Shown in pieces: positions 44,949 through 54,041 of a stretch of DNA of 64,000 bases. The notes beneath the pieces are model-generated. The model saw only the letters and a program-made list of their open reading frames with translations. It made no database searches and was not told the origin of the DNA. This stretch comes from Paracoccaceae bacterium. GTDB lineage: Bacteria; Pseudomonadota; Alphaproteobacteria; Rhodobacterales; Rhodobacteraceae. The DNA lies in assembly GCA_024742705.1 (NCBI GenBank), contig JANSXZ010000007.1, positions 1-64,000 on the forward strand. Reading direction: 5' to 3'. How positions within the stretch are numbered: position 1 is the stretch's first letter; each line of letters begins with the position of its first letter. The translations under genes and the position numbers were made by a program.

Positions 44949-46282
44949 TGTCCGACGCGAGCCTTCAAAGCCCCTCTGCCGCACCGGCCCGCAAGGGATC
45001 GCTGCACCGGCAAGACGAACGCACCCGCAAGCGCAACGCCGCCGAGGCGCGGTTTCGCGGATACGGCATCGCGGCCATCGCCGTGGGCGTGTTCTTTCTG
45101 GTGGTGCTGGCCTTTTCGATCATCAGGTCGGGCGTTCCGGCCTTCACCCACACCGTGCTGGATGTCGAGATCACCCTGACCCAGCAGCAGTTCGACGAAG
45201 CCGAGGCACAGCTGTTCAAGACCAAGGCTTATGCAGGATATTTCAACGCCACGCTCACTGCCGAACTTGAGCGGCGCGGGATCTCCGTGCCCTTCGATGA
45301 GGCCGCGATAGAACGTCTGGCCGGCAAGGTTGGCGGCACGCTGCGCGAGTTCTACCGCGCCAACCCCGATCAGCTGGGCCAGCCCGTTACCTTCGAACTG
45401 CCGGCATCCTCGCGGGTGGATGGCTATTTCAACGGCCGCGTCAGCCGCGACACCCTGCAAGAGAGCCGGTTCCTGATGCTGGCCGATCTGGATCTGGTGG
45501 ACGCGCTGAGCGAGGCGGGCATCATCCACGGCACCTTCAACTGGAACTTCATAACCGGCGCGGATTCGGGCGTGGACAACCCCGGCGGTGCTGGAATCGG
45601 CGCTTCGGTGGTGGGATCGTTCTTCATGATGCTGGTGGTTCTGTTCCTGTCGCTGCCGATCGGCGTGGCCGCTTCGATCTACCTTGAGGAATTCGCGCCG
45701 CAGAACCGCTTTACCGACCTTATCGAGGTGAACATCTCGAACCTGGCCGCGGTTCCGTCCATCGTCTTCGGCATCCTGGGCCTGGCGGTCTTCATCCAGT
45801 TCGCGCATCTGCCGCAATCGGCGCCCCTGGTGGGCGGGCTGGTTCTGACGCTGATGACCCTGCCGACAATCATCATCTCGACCCGCGCGTCGCTCAAGGC
45901 GGTGCCGCCGTCGATCCGCGACGCGGCGCTGGGGGTGGGGGCATCGAAGATGCAGGCGGTGTTCCACCACGTTCTGCCGCTGGCGATGCCGGGCATCCTG
46001 ACCGGCACGATCATCGGTCTGGCACAGGCGCTGGGTGAAACCGCGCCGCTGTTGCTGATCGGCATGGTCGGCTTCGTCGCCCGTGGCTATCCCGACGGCT
46101 TCATCGCCGGCTTCACCGAACCGAACTCGGCCATGCCGGCACAGATCTACACCTGGGCCGCGCGCGCCGACGCCAGCTTTTACGACAAGGCCTGGGGCGG
46201 TATCATCATCCTGCTGATCTTCCTGCTGACGATGAACATCATCGCAATCATCCTGCGCCGCCGTTTCGAGCGCCGTTGGTAA
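44948..46282 (+). CDS. pstA: Phosphate ABC transporter permease PstA
   Basis: 444 residues with a cytoplasmic N-terminus of about 45, one span (about 40-60), a periplasmic domain to about 215, then the permease core with 'AAVPSIVFGILGLAVF', 'SIRDAALGVGASKMQAVFHHVLP' and 'GLAQALGETAPLLLIG'. It forms the channel with PstC. The start overlaps the pstC stop as TGATG. Confidence 0.95.
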   Translation: MSDASLQSPSAAPARKGSLHRQDERTRKRNAAEARFRGYGIAAIAVGVFFLVVLAFSIIRSGVPAFTHTVLDVEITLTQQQFDEAEAQLFKTKAYAGYFNATLTAELERRGISVPFDEAAIERLAGKVGGTLREFYRANPDQLGQPVTFELPASSRVDGYFNGRVSRDTLQESRFLMLADLDLVDALSEAGIIHGTFNWNFITGADSGVDNPGGAGIGASVVGSFFMMLVVLFLSLPIGVAASIYLEEFAPQNRFTDLIEVNISNLAAVPSIVFGILGLAVFIQFAHLPQSAPLVGGLVLTLMTLPTIIISTRASLKAVPPSIRDAALGVGASKMQAVFHHVLPLAMPGILTGTIIGLAQALGETAPLLLIGMVGFVARGYPDGFIAGFTEPNSAMPAQIYTWAARADASFYDKAWGGIIILLIFLLTMNIIAIILRRRFERRW

Positions 46283-46321
46283 CAGGCCGCTATCCGGCCG
46301 CGGGCCAAGAAAGGTATACCC

Positions 46322-47119
46322 ATGTACGACGCACCGCAGACGCAAAGAGAGGTCGATTTGACCCAGACCAAGATCGCCGCGCGCAATGTTCAGGTCTACT
46401 ATGGCGATACCCACGCCATAAAGGACGTGGACGTGAACATAGAAGACAAGACAGTGACCGCCTTCATCGGCCCGTCGGGATGCGGCAAGTCGACGTTCCT
46501 GCGCTGTCTGAACCGCATGAACGACACCATCGATGTCTGCCGTGTCGAAGGCGACATCCTGATCGACGGCGAAGACATCTACGACAAGCGTGTCGATCCG
46601 GTGCAACTGCGCGCCAAGGTCGGGATGGTGTTCCAGAAGCCCAACCCGTTCCCCAAGTCGATCTATGACAACGTGGCCTATGGCCCGCGTATCCACGGCC
46701 TGGCCAAGAACAAGGCGGATCTGGACGATATCGTGGAACGCGCGCTGCGCCGGGGCGCGATCTGGGACGAGGTGAAGGACCGCCTCCAGTCGCCCGGCAC
46801 CGGCCTTTCGGGCGGTCAGCAACAACGCCTTTGCATCGCGCGCGCCGTTGCCACCGAACCCGAGGTTCTGCTGATGGACGAACCCTGGTCGGCGCTCGAT
46901 CCCATCGCCACCGCCCAGGTCGAGGAACTGATCGACGAGCTGCGGCAGAATTATTCGGTGGTGATCGTGACCCATTCGATGCAGCAGGCCGCGCGGGTCA
47001 GCCAGAAAACAGCCTTCTTTCATCTCGGCAATCTCGTCGAATTCGGCGAGACCGGGCAGATTTTCACCAATCCTGAAGATCCCCGCACCGAAAGCTACAT
47101 CACAGGCCGGATCGGCTGA
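46322..47119 (+). CDS. pstB: Phosphate ABC transporter ATPase PstB
   Basis: 265 residues with Walker A 'GPSGCGKS' (50-57), the PstB-specific 'CLNRMND', '[19 protein letters not shown]', signature '[14 protein letters not shown]' and Walker B '[13 protein letters not shown]'. In Walker B the second helix reads 'WSALDP' where many PstB have 'CSALDP' or 'TSALDP'. It drives phosphate import and relays transport state to PhoR. Confidence 0.97.
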   Translation: MYDAPQTQREVDLTQTKIAARNVQVYYGDTHAIKDVDVNIEDKTVTAFIGPSGCGKSTFLRCLNRMNDTIDVCRVEGDILIDGEDIYDKRVDPVQLRAKVGMVFQKPNPFPKSIYDNVAYGPRIHGLAKNKADLDDIVERALRRGAIWDEVKDRLQSPGTGLSGGQQQRLCIARAVATEPEVLLMDEPWSALDPIATAQVEELIDELRQNYSVVIVTHSMQQAARVSQKTAFFHLGNLVEFGETGQIFTNPEDPRTESYITGRIG

Positions 47120-47133
47120 GCGGAGTCACGCAA

Positions 47134-47835
47134 ATGAACGAACCCCATATCGCTTCGGCGTTTGACCGGGATCTGGAAGCGATCCAGGCCCAGATCATGA
47201 AAATGGGCGGGTTGGTCGAAGCCGCGATCCGCGACAGCGCCCGGTCGCTTGAAACCCGCGACGAGGAACTGGCCGATGCGGTGCGCAGCGGCGATTCGGC
47301 AATCGACGCGCTGGAAGAGCTGATCAACGAGGAAGCGGCCCGCGTCATCGCGCTGCGTGCGCCCACGGCGGTCGATCTTCGCCTGGTGCTGAGCGTGATC
47401 AAGATCAGCGCGAACCTCGAGCGGATCGGCGACTATGCCAAGAACATGGCCAAGCGCACAACCGTTCTGGCCCAGATGAACCCGGTGGACGACAGTACTT
47501 CGGCGCTGCGCCGCATGGCGCGCGAGGTCGAACTGATGCTCAAGGATGCGCTGGATGCCTACATCCAGCGTGACGCCGAACTGGCCACCGACATCATCGG
47601 CCGCGACCGCGAGGTCGACCAGATGTACAACGCCCTGTTCCGCGAATTCCTGACCTTCATGATGGAAGATCCGCGCAACATAACAGCCTGCATGCATCTG
47701 CATTTCATCGCCAAGAACATCGAACGGATGGGCGATCACGTCACATCGATTGCCGAACAGGTGGTTTATCTTGTCACGGGCGATCATCCCGAAGACGCGC
47801 GTCCCAAGGCAGATACCACGTCGGTGGCGCAGTAA
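47134..47835 (+). CDS. phoU: Phosphate signalling protein PhoU
   Basis: 233 residues, all helical, with two repeats of the PhoU metal-binding motif (E/D-x-x-x-D type: 'LERIGDYAKNMAKR' and 'IERMGDHVTSIAEQ'). PhoU links the Pst transporter to PhoR and represses the regulon in high phosphate. It sits 14 bases from both neighbours' ends, in the usual pst order. Confidence 0.97.
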   Translation: MNEPHIASAFDRDLEAIQAQIMKMGGLVEAAIRDSARSLETRDEELADAVRSGDSAIDALEELINEEAARVIALRAPTAVDLRLVLSVIKISANLERIGDYAKNMAKRTTVLAQMNPVDDSTSALRRMAREVELMLKDALDAYIQRDAELATDIIGRDREVDQMYNALFREFLTFMMEDPRNITACMHLHFIAKNIERMGDHVTSIAEQVVYLVTGDHPEDARPKADTTSVAQ

Positions 47836-47849
47836 GAGGCACGTGAAAG

Positions 47850-48539
47850 ATGGCGGCGGATCAACCAACGGTTCTGGTTGTGGAAGACGAACTGGCCCAA
47901 CGCGAGGTGCTTGCCTACAATCTCGAGGCGGAAGGGTTTCGCGTCTTGCGGGCGGAAAACGGCGACGAGGCGCTGCTTCTGGTCGACGAGGACATGCCCG
48001 ACATCATCGTTCTGGACTGGATGATGCCCAACCTTTCGGGCATCGAGGTTTGCCGGCGCCTGAAAATGCGCGCCGAAACCCGGTCTATTCCGATCATCAT
48101 GCTTTCGGCGCGCTCGGAAGAAGTGGACAAGGTGCGGGGCCTCGAAACCGGCGCCGACGACTACGTGGTCAAACCCTATTCGGTGATCGAACTGATGGCC
48201 CGCGTCCGCAGCCAGCTGCGCCGGGTGCGGCCGTCGACTGTGGGGCTGCGTCTCGAATTCGACGATATCGTGCTGGATGCCGAAACCCACAAGGTCAGCC
48301 GTTCGGACACGCTGCTGAAGCTGGGGCCGACCGAATTCCGCCTGCTCAGCACCTTCATGGAGAAACCCGGCCGGGTCTGGAGCCGCGAGCAACTGCTTGA
48401 CCGGGTCTGGGGCCGCGACATCTATGTCGATACGCGCACGGTCGATGTGCATATCGGACGGTTGCGCAAGGCGCTCACCCAGCATGGCGGCGCCGATCCG
48501 GTGCGCACCGTGCGCGGCGCGGGCTATGCGCTGGGTTGA
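47850..48539 (+). CDS. phoB: Phosphate regulon response regulator PhoB
   Basis: 229 residues: receiver with Asp56 ('IIVLDWMMPNLSGIE') and 'KPYSVIELMARVRSQLRR', then a winged-helix OmpR/PhoB DNA-binding domain ending 'HIGRLRKALTQHGG', 'VRTVRGAGYAL'. It is the last gene of the phoR-pst-phoU-phoB set and is convergent with the LysR gene 12 bases away. Confidence 0.96.
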   Translation: MAADQPTVLVVEDELAQREVLAYNLEAEGFRVLRAENGDEALLLVDEDMPDIIVLDWMMPNLSGIEVCRRLKMRAETRSIPIIMLSARSEEVDKVRGLETGADDYVVKPYSVIELMARVRSQLRRVRPSTVGLRLEFDDIVLDAETHKVSRSDTLLKLGPTEFRLLSTFMEKPGRVWSREQLLDRVWGRDIYVDTRTVDVHIGRLRKALTQHGGADPVRTVRGAGYALG

Positions 48540-48551
48540 ACCATACCGCGT

Positions 48552-49463
48552 TCAGCGCGGGATCCGGTCCTCGGGTTCGGCCTGATCGGCCAGCCACGCG
48601 CGGAACTTCTCAAGCGCGGCATGCCGGTTGCGCGATCTGGGCCATACCAGGTGATAGGCTCCGCGGGCCTCGATCGCCGGGCCCAGCGGCGCGATGAGCC
48701 GGCCCGCCGCCAGATCCTGCTCCACCAGATAGTCGGGCATCAGCGCCATGCCCAGACCATGCAGCGCGGCCTGTGTGATCGTTGCGAATTGATCATACAT
48801 CGTGCCGGGCAGGGCGTCTTTGGCCTGCACGCCCGCCTGTCCCAGCCAATCGCGCCAGGCCTGCGGCCGCGTCTGGATATGCAACAACGGCAGGTCCAGC
48901 ACCGCCGCCGGATCGCCCAGCGCGCGGCCCTGCACCAGAGACGGCGCGCAAACCGGCAGAACCCGCTCGGTCTTCAGCAACAGCCGGTCCGTGTCGGGCC
49001 AGTCACCCTCGCCAAAATGCAGCGCGGCATCGAAGGGTTCGGCGTAAAAGTTGAACCTTTCCAGACGTGTGGCCATGTTGATCGTCACATCCGGGTTGCG
49101 CTTGGCGAAATCCGGCAGCCGCGGCATCAGCCAGCGCATCCCGAAAGCCGGCAGGATCGCAAGGTTCAGCGTTCCTCCCGGCGGGTTCACCTGCAACCGC
49201 ACAGCGGCCTGTGCGATGCGGTTCAGCGCTTCGCGCACCTCGGCGGCATAATCGCGCGCCGCCGGTGTCAGGGTCAGGCTCTTGCCGTCGCGCATGATCA
49301 GCGCCGCGCCCAACTGCCGCTCCAAGGCCTGCAACTGGCGGCTCACGGCGCTTTGCGTCAACGAAAGTTCGCCGGCGGCGGCCGATGCGCTGCCCAGACG
49401 GTCCAGCGCCTCGAGCGCGCGCAGCGAAGCAATCGAAGGCAAGAGGCGACGCGGGGCAATCAT
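48552..49463 (-). CDS. LysR family regulator, probably of the glutaryl-CoA dehydrogenase gene
   Basis: 303 residues: N-terminal winged helix-turn-helix ('GSASAAAGELSLTQSAVSRQLQALE', about 24-48) and a LysR effector domain. It is of the GcvA-like type by its 'TLTPAARDYAAEVREALNRI' linker. The divergent partner is gcdH, and LysR regulators normally control their divergent neighbour. A 15-bp inverted repeat covers its own start codon. The effector may be glutarate or glutaryl-CoA; this is inference. Confidence 0.9.
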   Translation of the reverse strand: MIAPRRLLPSIASLRALEALDRLGSASAAAGELSLTQSAVSRQLQALERQLGAALIMRDGKSLTLTPAARDYAAEVREALNRIAQAAVRLQVNPPGGTLNLAILPAFGMRWLMPRLPDFAKRNPDVTINMATRLERFNFYAEPFDAALHFGEGDWPDTDRLLLKTERVLPVCAPSLVQGRALGDPAAVLDLPLLHIQTRPQAWRDWLGQAGVQAKDALPGTMYDQFATITQAALHGLGMALMPDYLVEQDLAAGRLIAPLGPAIEARGAYHLVWPRSRNRHAALEKFRAWLADQAEPEDRIPR

Positions 49464-49491
49464 GTATGAGTTTCTGTCATATATGATTGCC
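49455..49491. promoter_or_regulatory. Long inverted repeat over the LysR start codon
   Basis: GGCAATCATGTATGA (49455-49469), 7-base spacer, TCATATATGATTGCC (49477-49491): 14 of 15 positions pair. The core contains the LysR T-N11-A form. The left arm includes the LysR ATG (49463-49461), so binding would block its own transcription start region. Confidence 0.6.
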
Positions 49492-49559
49492 AAAGTCTCG
49501 ATGTTTCTTCGCGCCATCTTGCGGTAGGATCGAGCCAGATCCCAAAGGAGGAGCCGACA

Positions 49560-50792
49560 ATGAACATCGCCGATCATCCCACCCCCGCCCTCAAGGCCAA
49601 GGATGCGCCGGACCTCGGCGGTTTCGACTGGGCCGATCCGTTCCGGCTCGCCGATCAGCTCAGCGACGAAGAACGCATGATGGCCGACAGCGCCCGCGCT
49701 TTCGCGCAGGAAAAGCTTCAGCCGCGCGTCACCGAAGCCTATGCCAACGAAACCACCGATCCGTCGATCTTCCGCGAAATGGGCGACATGGGCCTGCTGG
49801 GCGTCACCGTTCCCGAACAATACGGCGGACTGGGCGGCTCATACGTCAGCTATGGTCTGGTCGCCCGCGAGATCGAGCGCGTGGACAGCGGCTATCGTTC
49901 GATGATGTCAGTCCAGTCCAGCCTCGTGATGTACCCGATCTACGCCTACGGCTCCGAGGCGCAGCGCGAGAAGTACCTGCCCAAGCTGGCATCGGGCGAA
50001 TTCATCGGCTGCTTCGGCCTGACCGAACCGGACGCCGGGTCAGACCCCGCCGGCATGAAGACGCGCGCCGAAAAAACTGCAACGGGTTACCGGATCAGCG
50101 GGTCGAAGATGTGGATCTCGAACGCGCCCATCGCCGATGTCTTCGTGGTCTGGGCCAAGTCCGAGGAACACGGCGGACGCATCCGGGGCTTTATCCTCGA
50201 AAAGGGCATGGCCGGCCTCAGCGCGCCCAAGGTGCAGAACAAGATGAGCCTGCGCGCCTCGGTCACGGGTGAAATCGTCATGGACGGCGTCGAGGTCGGA
50301 GAAGATGCGCTGCTGCCGCATGTGCAGGGGCTGAAAGGCCCGTTCGGCTGCCTCAACCGGGCGCGCTACGGCATCAGCTGGGGCGTCATGGGCGCCGCCG
50401 AAGCCTGCTGGCACGGCGCGCGGCAATACGGCCTTGACCGCCACCAGTTCAACAAGCCGCTCGCGCAGACTCAGCTGTTCCAACGCAAGCTGGCCGATAT
50501 GCAGACCGAAATCGCGCTGGGGCTCCAGGGCTCGCTCCAGGTGGGCCGCCTGATGGATTCCGCCCGCGCGGCGCCTGAAATGATCTCGATCGTCAAACGC
50601 AACAACTGCGGCAAGGCGCTCGATATCGCGCGCATGGCCCGCGACATGCACGGCGGCAACGGCATCAGCCTCGATTTCCAGGTGATTCGACACATGATGA
50701 ACCTCGAAACCGTAAACACCTACGAAGGCACCCACGACGTGCACGCCCTGATCCTGGGCCGCGCCCAGACCGGGCTTCAGGCGTTCTTCTGA
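49560..50792 (+). CDS. gcdH: Glutaryl-CoA dehydrogenase
   Basis: 410 residues of the acyl-CoA dehydrogenase fold. Features of GCDH are '[21 protein letters not shown]', '[14 protein letters not shown]', '[22 protein letters not shown]' and the catalytic glutamate in '[17 protein letters not shown]'. The FAD enzyme oxidises and decarboxylates glutaryl-CoA to crotonyl-CoA in lysine, tryptophan and glutarate breakdown. The ATG follows AAAGGAGGAG. A CoA-transferase gene downstream fits glutarate activation. Confidence 0.93.
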   Translation: MNIADHPTPALKAKDAPDLGGFDWADPFRLADQLSDEERMMADSARAFAQEKLQPRVTEAYANETTDPSIFREMGDMGLLGVTVPEQYGGLGGSYVSYGLVAREIERVDSGYRSMMSVQSSLVMYPIYAYGSEAQREKYLPKLASGEFIGCFGLTEPDAGSDPAGMKTRAEKTATGYRISGSKMWISNAPIADVFVVWAKSEEHGGRIRGFILEKGMAGLSAPKVQNKMSLRASVTGEIVMDGVEVGEDALLPHVQGLKGPFGCLNRARYGISWGVMGAAEACWHGARQYGLDRHQFNKPLAQTQLFQRKLADMQTEIALGLQGSLQVGRLMDSARAAPEMISIVKRNNCGKALDIARMARDMHGGNGISLDFQVIRHMMNLETVNTYEGTHDVHALILGRAQTGLQAFF

Positions 50793-50808
50793 CGCAATCG
50801 TGATCCGC

Positions 50809-50832
50809 GCGCGCGCCTGAACGGGCGCGCGC
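50809..50832. terminator. Hairpin after gcdH
   Basis: GCGCGCGCC (50809-50817), loop TGAACG, GGCGCGCGC (50824-50832); perfect 9-bp stem 17 bases after the stop. No T-run. Confidence 0.45.
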
Positions 50833-50890
50833 CGTTCCACCCCGGCGCCCCGGCGCGCCGCTGGTCTTCCCAGGCCATCCCCCTGCGATG

Positions 50891-50920
50891 CTTCATCTTG
50901 CCGGATAAACTCCCGCCGGA
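50891..50920. repeat. Intergenic repeat, copy 2
   Basis: CTTCATCTTGCCGG then ATAAACTCCCGCCGGAG; the first 14 bases and AAACTCC are shared in register with the copy at 27561. It lies in the 275-base gap between gcdH and the ThDP enzyme gene. Confidence 0.55.
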
Positions 50921-50979
50921 GGCTCCCGCCATCGCAATCCGCGCGGCACAGGCCAGCGTTGCGGCACCCCTCCGCATCC

Positions 50980-50995
50980 GTCACGCCTGCGTGAC
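50980..50995. promoter_or_regulatory. Perfect inverted repeat upstream of the ThDP enzyme gene
   Basis: GTCACGC-CT-GCGTGAC is a perfect 16-base palindrome, 72 bases before the ATG. The same GTCAC-N6-GTGAC frame is found at 53939-53954. Confidence 0.4.
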
Positions 50996-51067
50996 CCCCC
51001 TTGCCGCGCCGCCGCACCCGGCGATACTGGTTTGCACAGCCGCAGCAGCCAGCAGGATCCCGCCGAC

Positions 51068-52690
51068 ATGACGCAACCCCCGCTCCGCGCCGCCGATCTT
51101 CTGGCCCGTCGCCTTCACGCGGCCGGGTGCCGTCACGCCTTTGGCATGCCCGGCGGCGAGGTGCTGACGCTGGTCGACGCGCTCGAACGCGCGGGCATCG
51201 CCTTCACCCTGGCCAAACATGAAAACGCCGCCGGTTTCATTGCCGAAGGTGTGCACCACCGCGACCATGCGCCCGCGATCCTGGTGGCGACGGTGGGTCC
51301 GGGGGCGATGAACGGTGTCAATGTCGTGGCGAACGCCTTCCAGGACCGGGTGCCGATGATCGTGCTGACCGGCTGCGTCGATGCCGACGAAGCGCTGACC
51401 TACACCCACCAGGTGCTGGATCACGGCGCGGTTTTCGCGCCGATCACCAAGGCCAGCTTCACGCTGACCGCCGGCGGCGCCGATACGGTCGCCGACAAGG
51501 CGCTGGCGCTGGCCACCGCGCCGCGCAACGGGCCGGTGCATATTGACGTGCCCATCGGCGTCGCCGACGCCCCGGTCGCCGATCCGCAGCCCCGGCGTCG
51601 GCACACCCCTGCCAGCGCCACATCGCTGGCCGCTGCCGATCTGGCGCGGGCGCGCGCATGGCTGGGCGCGGCCCGGCGCCCGGTTGCGGTGCTGGGTCTC
51701 GATCTGGTGCAGGAAGGATCGGGCGCCATCGCCCAGGCCTTCGTCGAGCACTTCTCGATTCCCTTCGTCACCACCTACAAGGCCAAGGGCATCATCGACG
51801 AGGATCACCCGCTGTGCCTGGGGGCGGCTGGCCTGTCGCCGCTGGCCGATCGCGCGATCCTGCCGCTGTTCCGCGCGGCCGATCTGGTGCTCTGCCTGGG
51901 TTACGATCCCATCGAGATGCGCACCGGCTGGCGCGAAGTCTGGGATCCCGACACGCAGAACGTGATCGACATCGCCGCCGTCGCCAACGATCACTACATG
52001 CACCAGGCCACGATGAACGTGGTCGCGCATACGGGCGCGACGCTGGAAATGCTGGCGCAGGGGCTTTCGGGCCGAGCGACCTGGCCCGACGGCGCACCGG
52101 ACCGGGTGCGCGCCGAACTTCACGCGGCCTTTCCCGCCGACGAGGCCTGGGGCCCCGCCGCGATCATCGCCGAAACCCGTGCCGCGATGCCCCCCGACAC
52201 GCTGGCCAGCGCCGACAGCGGCGCGCACCGGATCCTGCTCAGCCAGATGTGGCGTTGCCCCGAGCCGCGCGCGCTGGTGCAATCCTCGGCGCTGTGCACG
52301 ATGGGCTGTGCCGTGCCGCTGGCCATCGGCATGAAACATGCCGCGCCCGATCGCCCGGTCGTCGGGTTTTCCGGGGATGCGGGTTTCCTGATGGTCGCCG
52401 GCGAACTGGCCACCGCCGCGGAACTGGGGCAGAACCCTGTTTTCGTGGTGTTCGTCGATGCATCGCTGGCCCTGATCGAACTGAAACAGCGCCAGCGCCA
52501 GATGCCAAATCGCGGGGTGGATTTCGCGCGCCACGATTTTGCCGCGCTGGGCCGTGCGATGGGCGGGCGCGGCGCCACCGTGCGCAGCCGCGCCGAATTG
52601 CGCGCCGCGTTGCGTGACGCGCGCGAGGCATCCTGCTTCACGGTGATCGCCGCCGAGATCGACCGCGAGGCCTATGATGGCCGGCTCTGA
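51068..52690 (+). CDS. Thiamine-diphosphate-dependent enzyme, acetolactate synthase-like
   Basis: 540 residues in three domains: an N-terminal ThDP pyrimidine domain with the catalytic glutamate Glu52 in 'AKHENAAGF', a central domain (about 190-320), and a C-terminal diphosphate domain. The diphosphate/Mg motif is unusual: it reads 'GDAGFLMVAGELATAAELG' and ends 'VFVDASLALIE', where most family members have GDG and an Asn-Asn pair. It lacks a regulatory subunit gene, so it is probably not the biosynthetic acetolactate synthase. Its stop lies inside the CoA-transferase gene (17-base overlap), pointing to a joint catabolic role, perhaps on a 2-oxoacid. Confidence 0.82.
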   Translation: MTQPPLRAADLLARRLHAAGCRHAFGMPGGEVLTLVDALERAGIAFTLAKHENAAGFIAEGVHHRDHAPAILVATVGPGAMNGVNVVANAFQDRVPMIVLTGCVDADEALTYTHQVLDHGAVFAPITKASFTLTAGGADTVADKALALATAPRNGPVHIDVPIGVADAPVADPQPRRRHTPASATSLAAADLARARAWLGAARRPVAVLGLDLVQEGSGAIAQAFVEHFSIPFVTTYKAKGIIDEDHPLCLGAAGLSPLADRAILPLFRAADLVLCLGYDPIEMRTGWREVWDPDTQNVIDIAAVANDHYMHQATMNVVAHTGATLEMLAQGLSGRATWPDGAPDRVRAELHAAFPADEAWGPAAIIAETRAAMPPDTLASADSGAHRILLSQMWRCPEPRALVQSSALCTMGCAVPLAIGMKHAAPDRPVVGFSGDAGFLMVAGELATAAELGQNPVFVVFVDASLALIELKQRQRQMPNRGVDFARHDFAALGRAMGGRGATVRSRAELRAALRDAREASCFTVIAAEIDREAYDGRL

Positions 52691-53861
52691 AGGGCCGCTC
52701 GCCGGGGTCAAGGTTCTCGATCTCAGCCGCATCCTCGCCGGGCCGACCTGCACGCAGCTTCTGGGCGATCTCGGAGCTTCGGTGATCAAGATCGAAAACC
52801 CCGCCACCGGCGGCGACGACACGCGCCAGTGGGGGCCGCCCTTCGTTGCCGATGCGGCGGGCCTCCCGACAGATCTGAGCGCGTATTTCATGGCGGCCAA
52901 CCGCAACAAGCGTTCGGTGGCCCTGGACATCGCATCGCCCGAAGGGCAGGCCCATGTGCTGCGGCTGGCGGCGGAGGCGGATGTTCTGATCGAGAACTTC
53001 AAACCCGGCGGGCTGGCGCGCTACGGTCTCGATTATGCCAGCCTGGCGCAGCGGGCGCCCGGCCTGATCTATTGTTCGATATCGGGCTTCGGGCAAACCG
53101 GCCCGAACCGTGAAAAGCCCGGCTATGATCTGATGGCGCAGGGCTTTGGCGGGATCATGTCACTGACCGGCGCACCCGATGGGCCGCCGATGAAGGTGGG
53201 TGTGGGCATCGCCGACGTGATGTGCGGCATGTATGCCACCGTTGGCATTCTGTCGGCGCTGCGCCACCGCGACCGGACCGGCGAGGGCCAGCATGTGGAA
53301 CTGGCTTTGGTGGATGCGCAGATCGCCTGGCTGATCAACGAAGGCGTCAACTATCTGACATCGGGCGATCTGCCCGAACGGCGCGGCAACGCCCATCCCA
53401 ACATCGCGCCCTACGATGTCTACGCGGGATCGGACGGCCATGTGATCGTCGCGGTGGGCAACGACGCCCAGTTCGCGCGGTTCGCCGCCGTTCTCGACCG
53501 CACCGATCTGCCGGCCGACCCGCGTTTCGCCAGCAACCCGGCGCGGCTGCGCAACCGGGCCGCTCTGGATGGCGAACTGCGCCCCTTGCTGGCGCGGCGG
53601 ACGGTGGCGCGGATCATCGCGGCGCTCGAAGCGGTGGGGGTGCCGGCGGGGCCGGTGCAGAAGCTCGACGCGGTTTTCGCATCCTCGCAGGTTGCCGCGC
53701 GCGGGATGAAGATTGAAATGCAGGCCGCGCCCGGCAAGGTCGGTCTGATCGGCAACCCGCTGAAGTTTTCGCGCACGCCGGTGCGCTACCGCCTGGCGCC
53801 GCCCCGATTTGGCGCCGACACTGAAACGATCCTGCAAAGCGACCGGCCGTTTGACGAATAA
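52674..53861 (+). CDS. CaiB/BaiF family CoA-transferase (type III)
   Basis: 395 residues with 'GVKVLDLSRILAGPTCTQLLGDLGA' at the N-terminus, 'NRNKRSVALDI', and the nucleophile Asp152 in 'KPGYDLMAQGFGGIM'. Type III transferases move CoA between acids. In the glutaryl-CoA context the likely reaction is succinyl-CoA plus glutarate, as by the human SUGCT homologue. It overlaps the ThDP gene by 17 bases. Two ATGs in tandem (52674, 52677) are possible starts. Confidence 0.9.
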   Translation: MMAGSEGPLAGVKVLDLSRILAGPTCTQLLGDLGASVIKIENPATGGDDTRQWGPPFVADAAGLPTDLSAYFMAANRNKRSVALDIASPEGQAHVLRLAAEADVLIENFKPGGLARYGLDYASLAQRAPGLIYCSISGFGQTGPNREKPGYDLMAQGFGGIMSLTGAPDGPPMKVGVGIADVMCGMYATVGILSALRHRDRTGEGQHVELALVDAQIAWLINEGVNYLTSGDLPERRGNAHPNIAPYDVYAGSDGHVIVAVGNDAQFARFAAVLDRTDLPADPRFASNPARLRNRAALDGELRPLLARRTVARIIAALEAVGVPAGPVQKLDAVFASSQVAARGMKIEMQAAPGKVGLIGNPLKFSRTPVRYRLAPPRFGADTETILQSDRPFDE

Positions 53862-53938
53862 TGCACCGGAAAATGTTTCGGTTTGCGGGGAATCCGCCGG
53901 TTTTTCCGCTGCTTGACGCGCAATGCTCTACACGCCGC

Positions 53939-53954
53939 GTCACTAACGCGTGAC
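53939..53954. promoter_or_regulatory. Second GTCAC-N6-GTGAC inverted repeat
   Basis: GTCAC-TAACGC-GTGAC, 87 bases before the TPR gene. A TTGACG stands at 53914-53919 just upstream. The arms match those at 50980. Confidence 0.35.
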
Positions 53955-54041
53955 CCGTCCGCGCTGCGATATTTTTGCCCGCTGGGGCTTGGTATCGATG
54001 ATCAGGGCCAACCCGGCCCGCCAGAGAATCGGAGAATGTGG

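Noticed and set aside
44912-47023. 703-codon minus-strand frame across pstA and pstB
   Set aside because: Shadow of two well-conserved transporter genes.
53861-53953. 30-codon ATG frame after the CoA-transferase
   Set aside because: No ribosome site, no similarity, and it overlaps the inverted repeat region.
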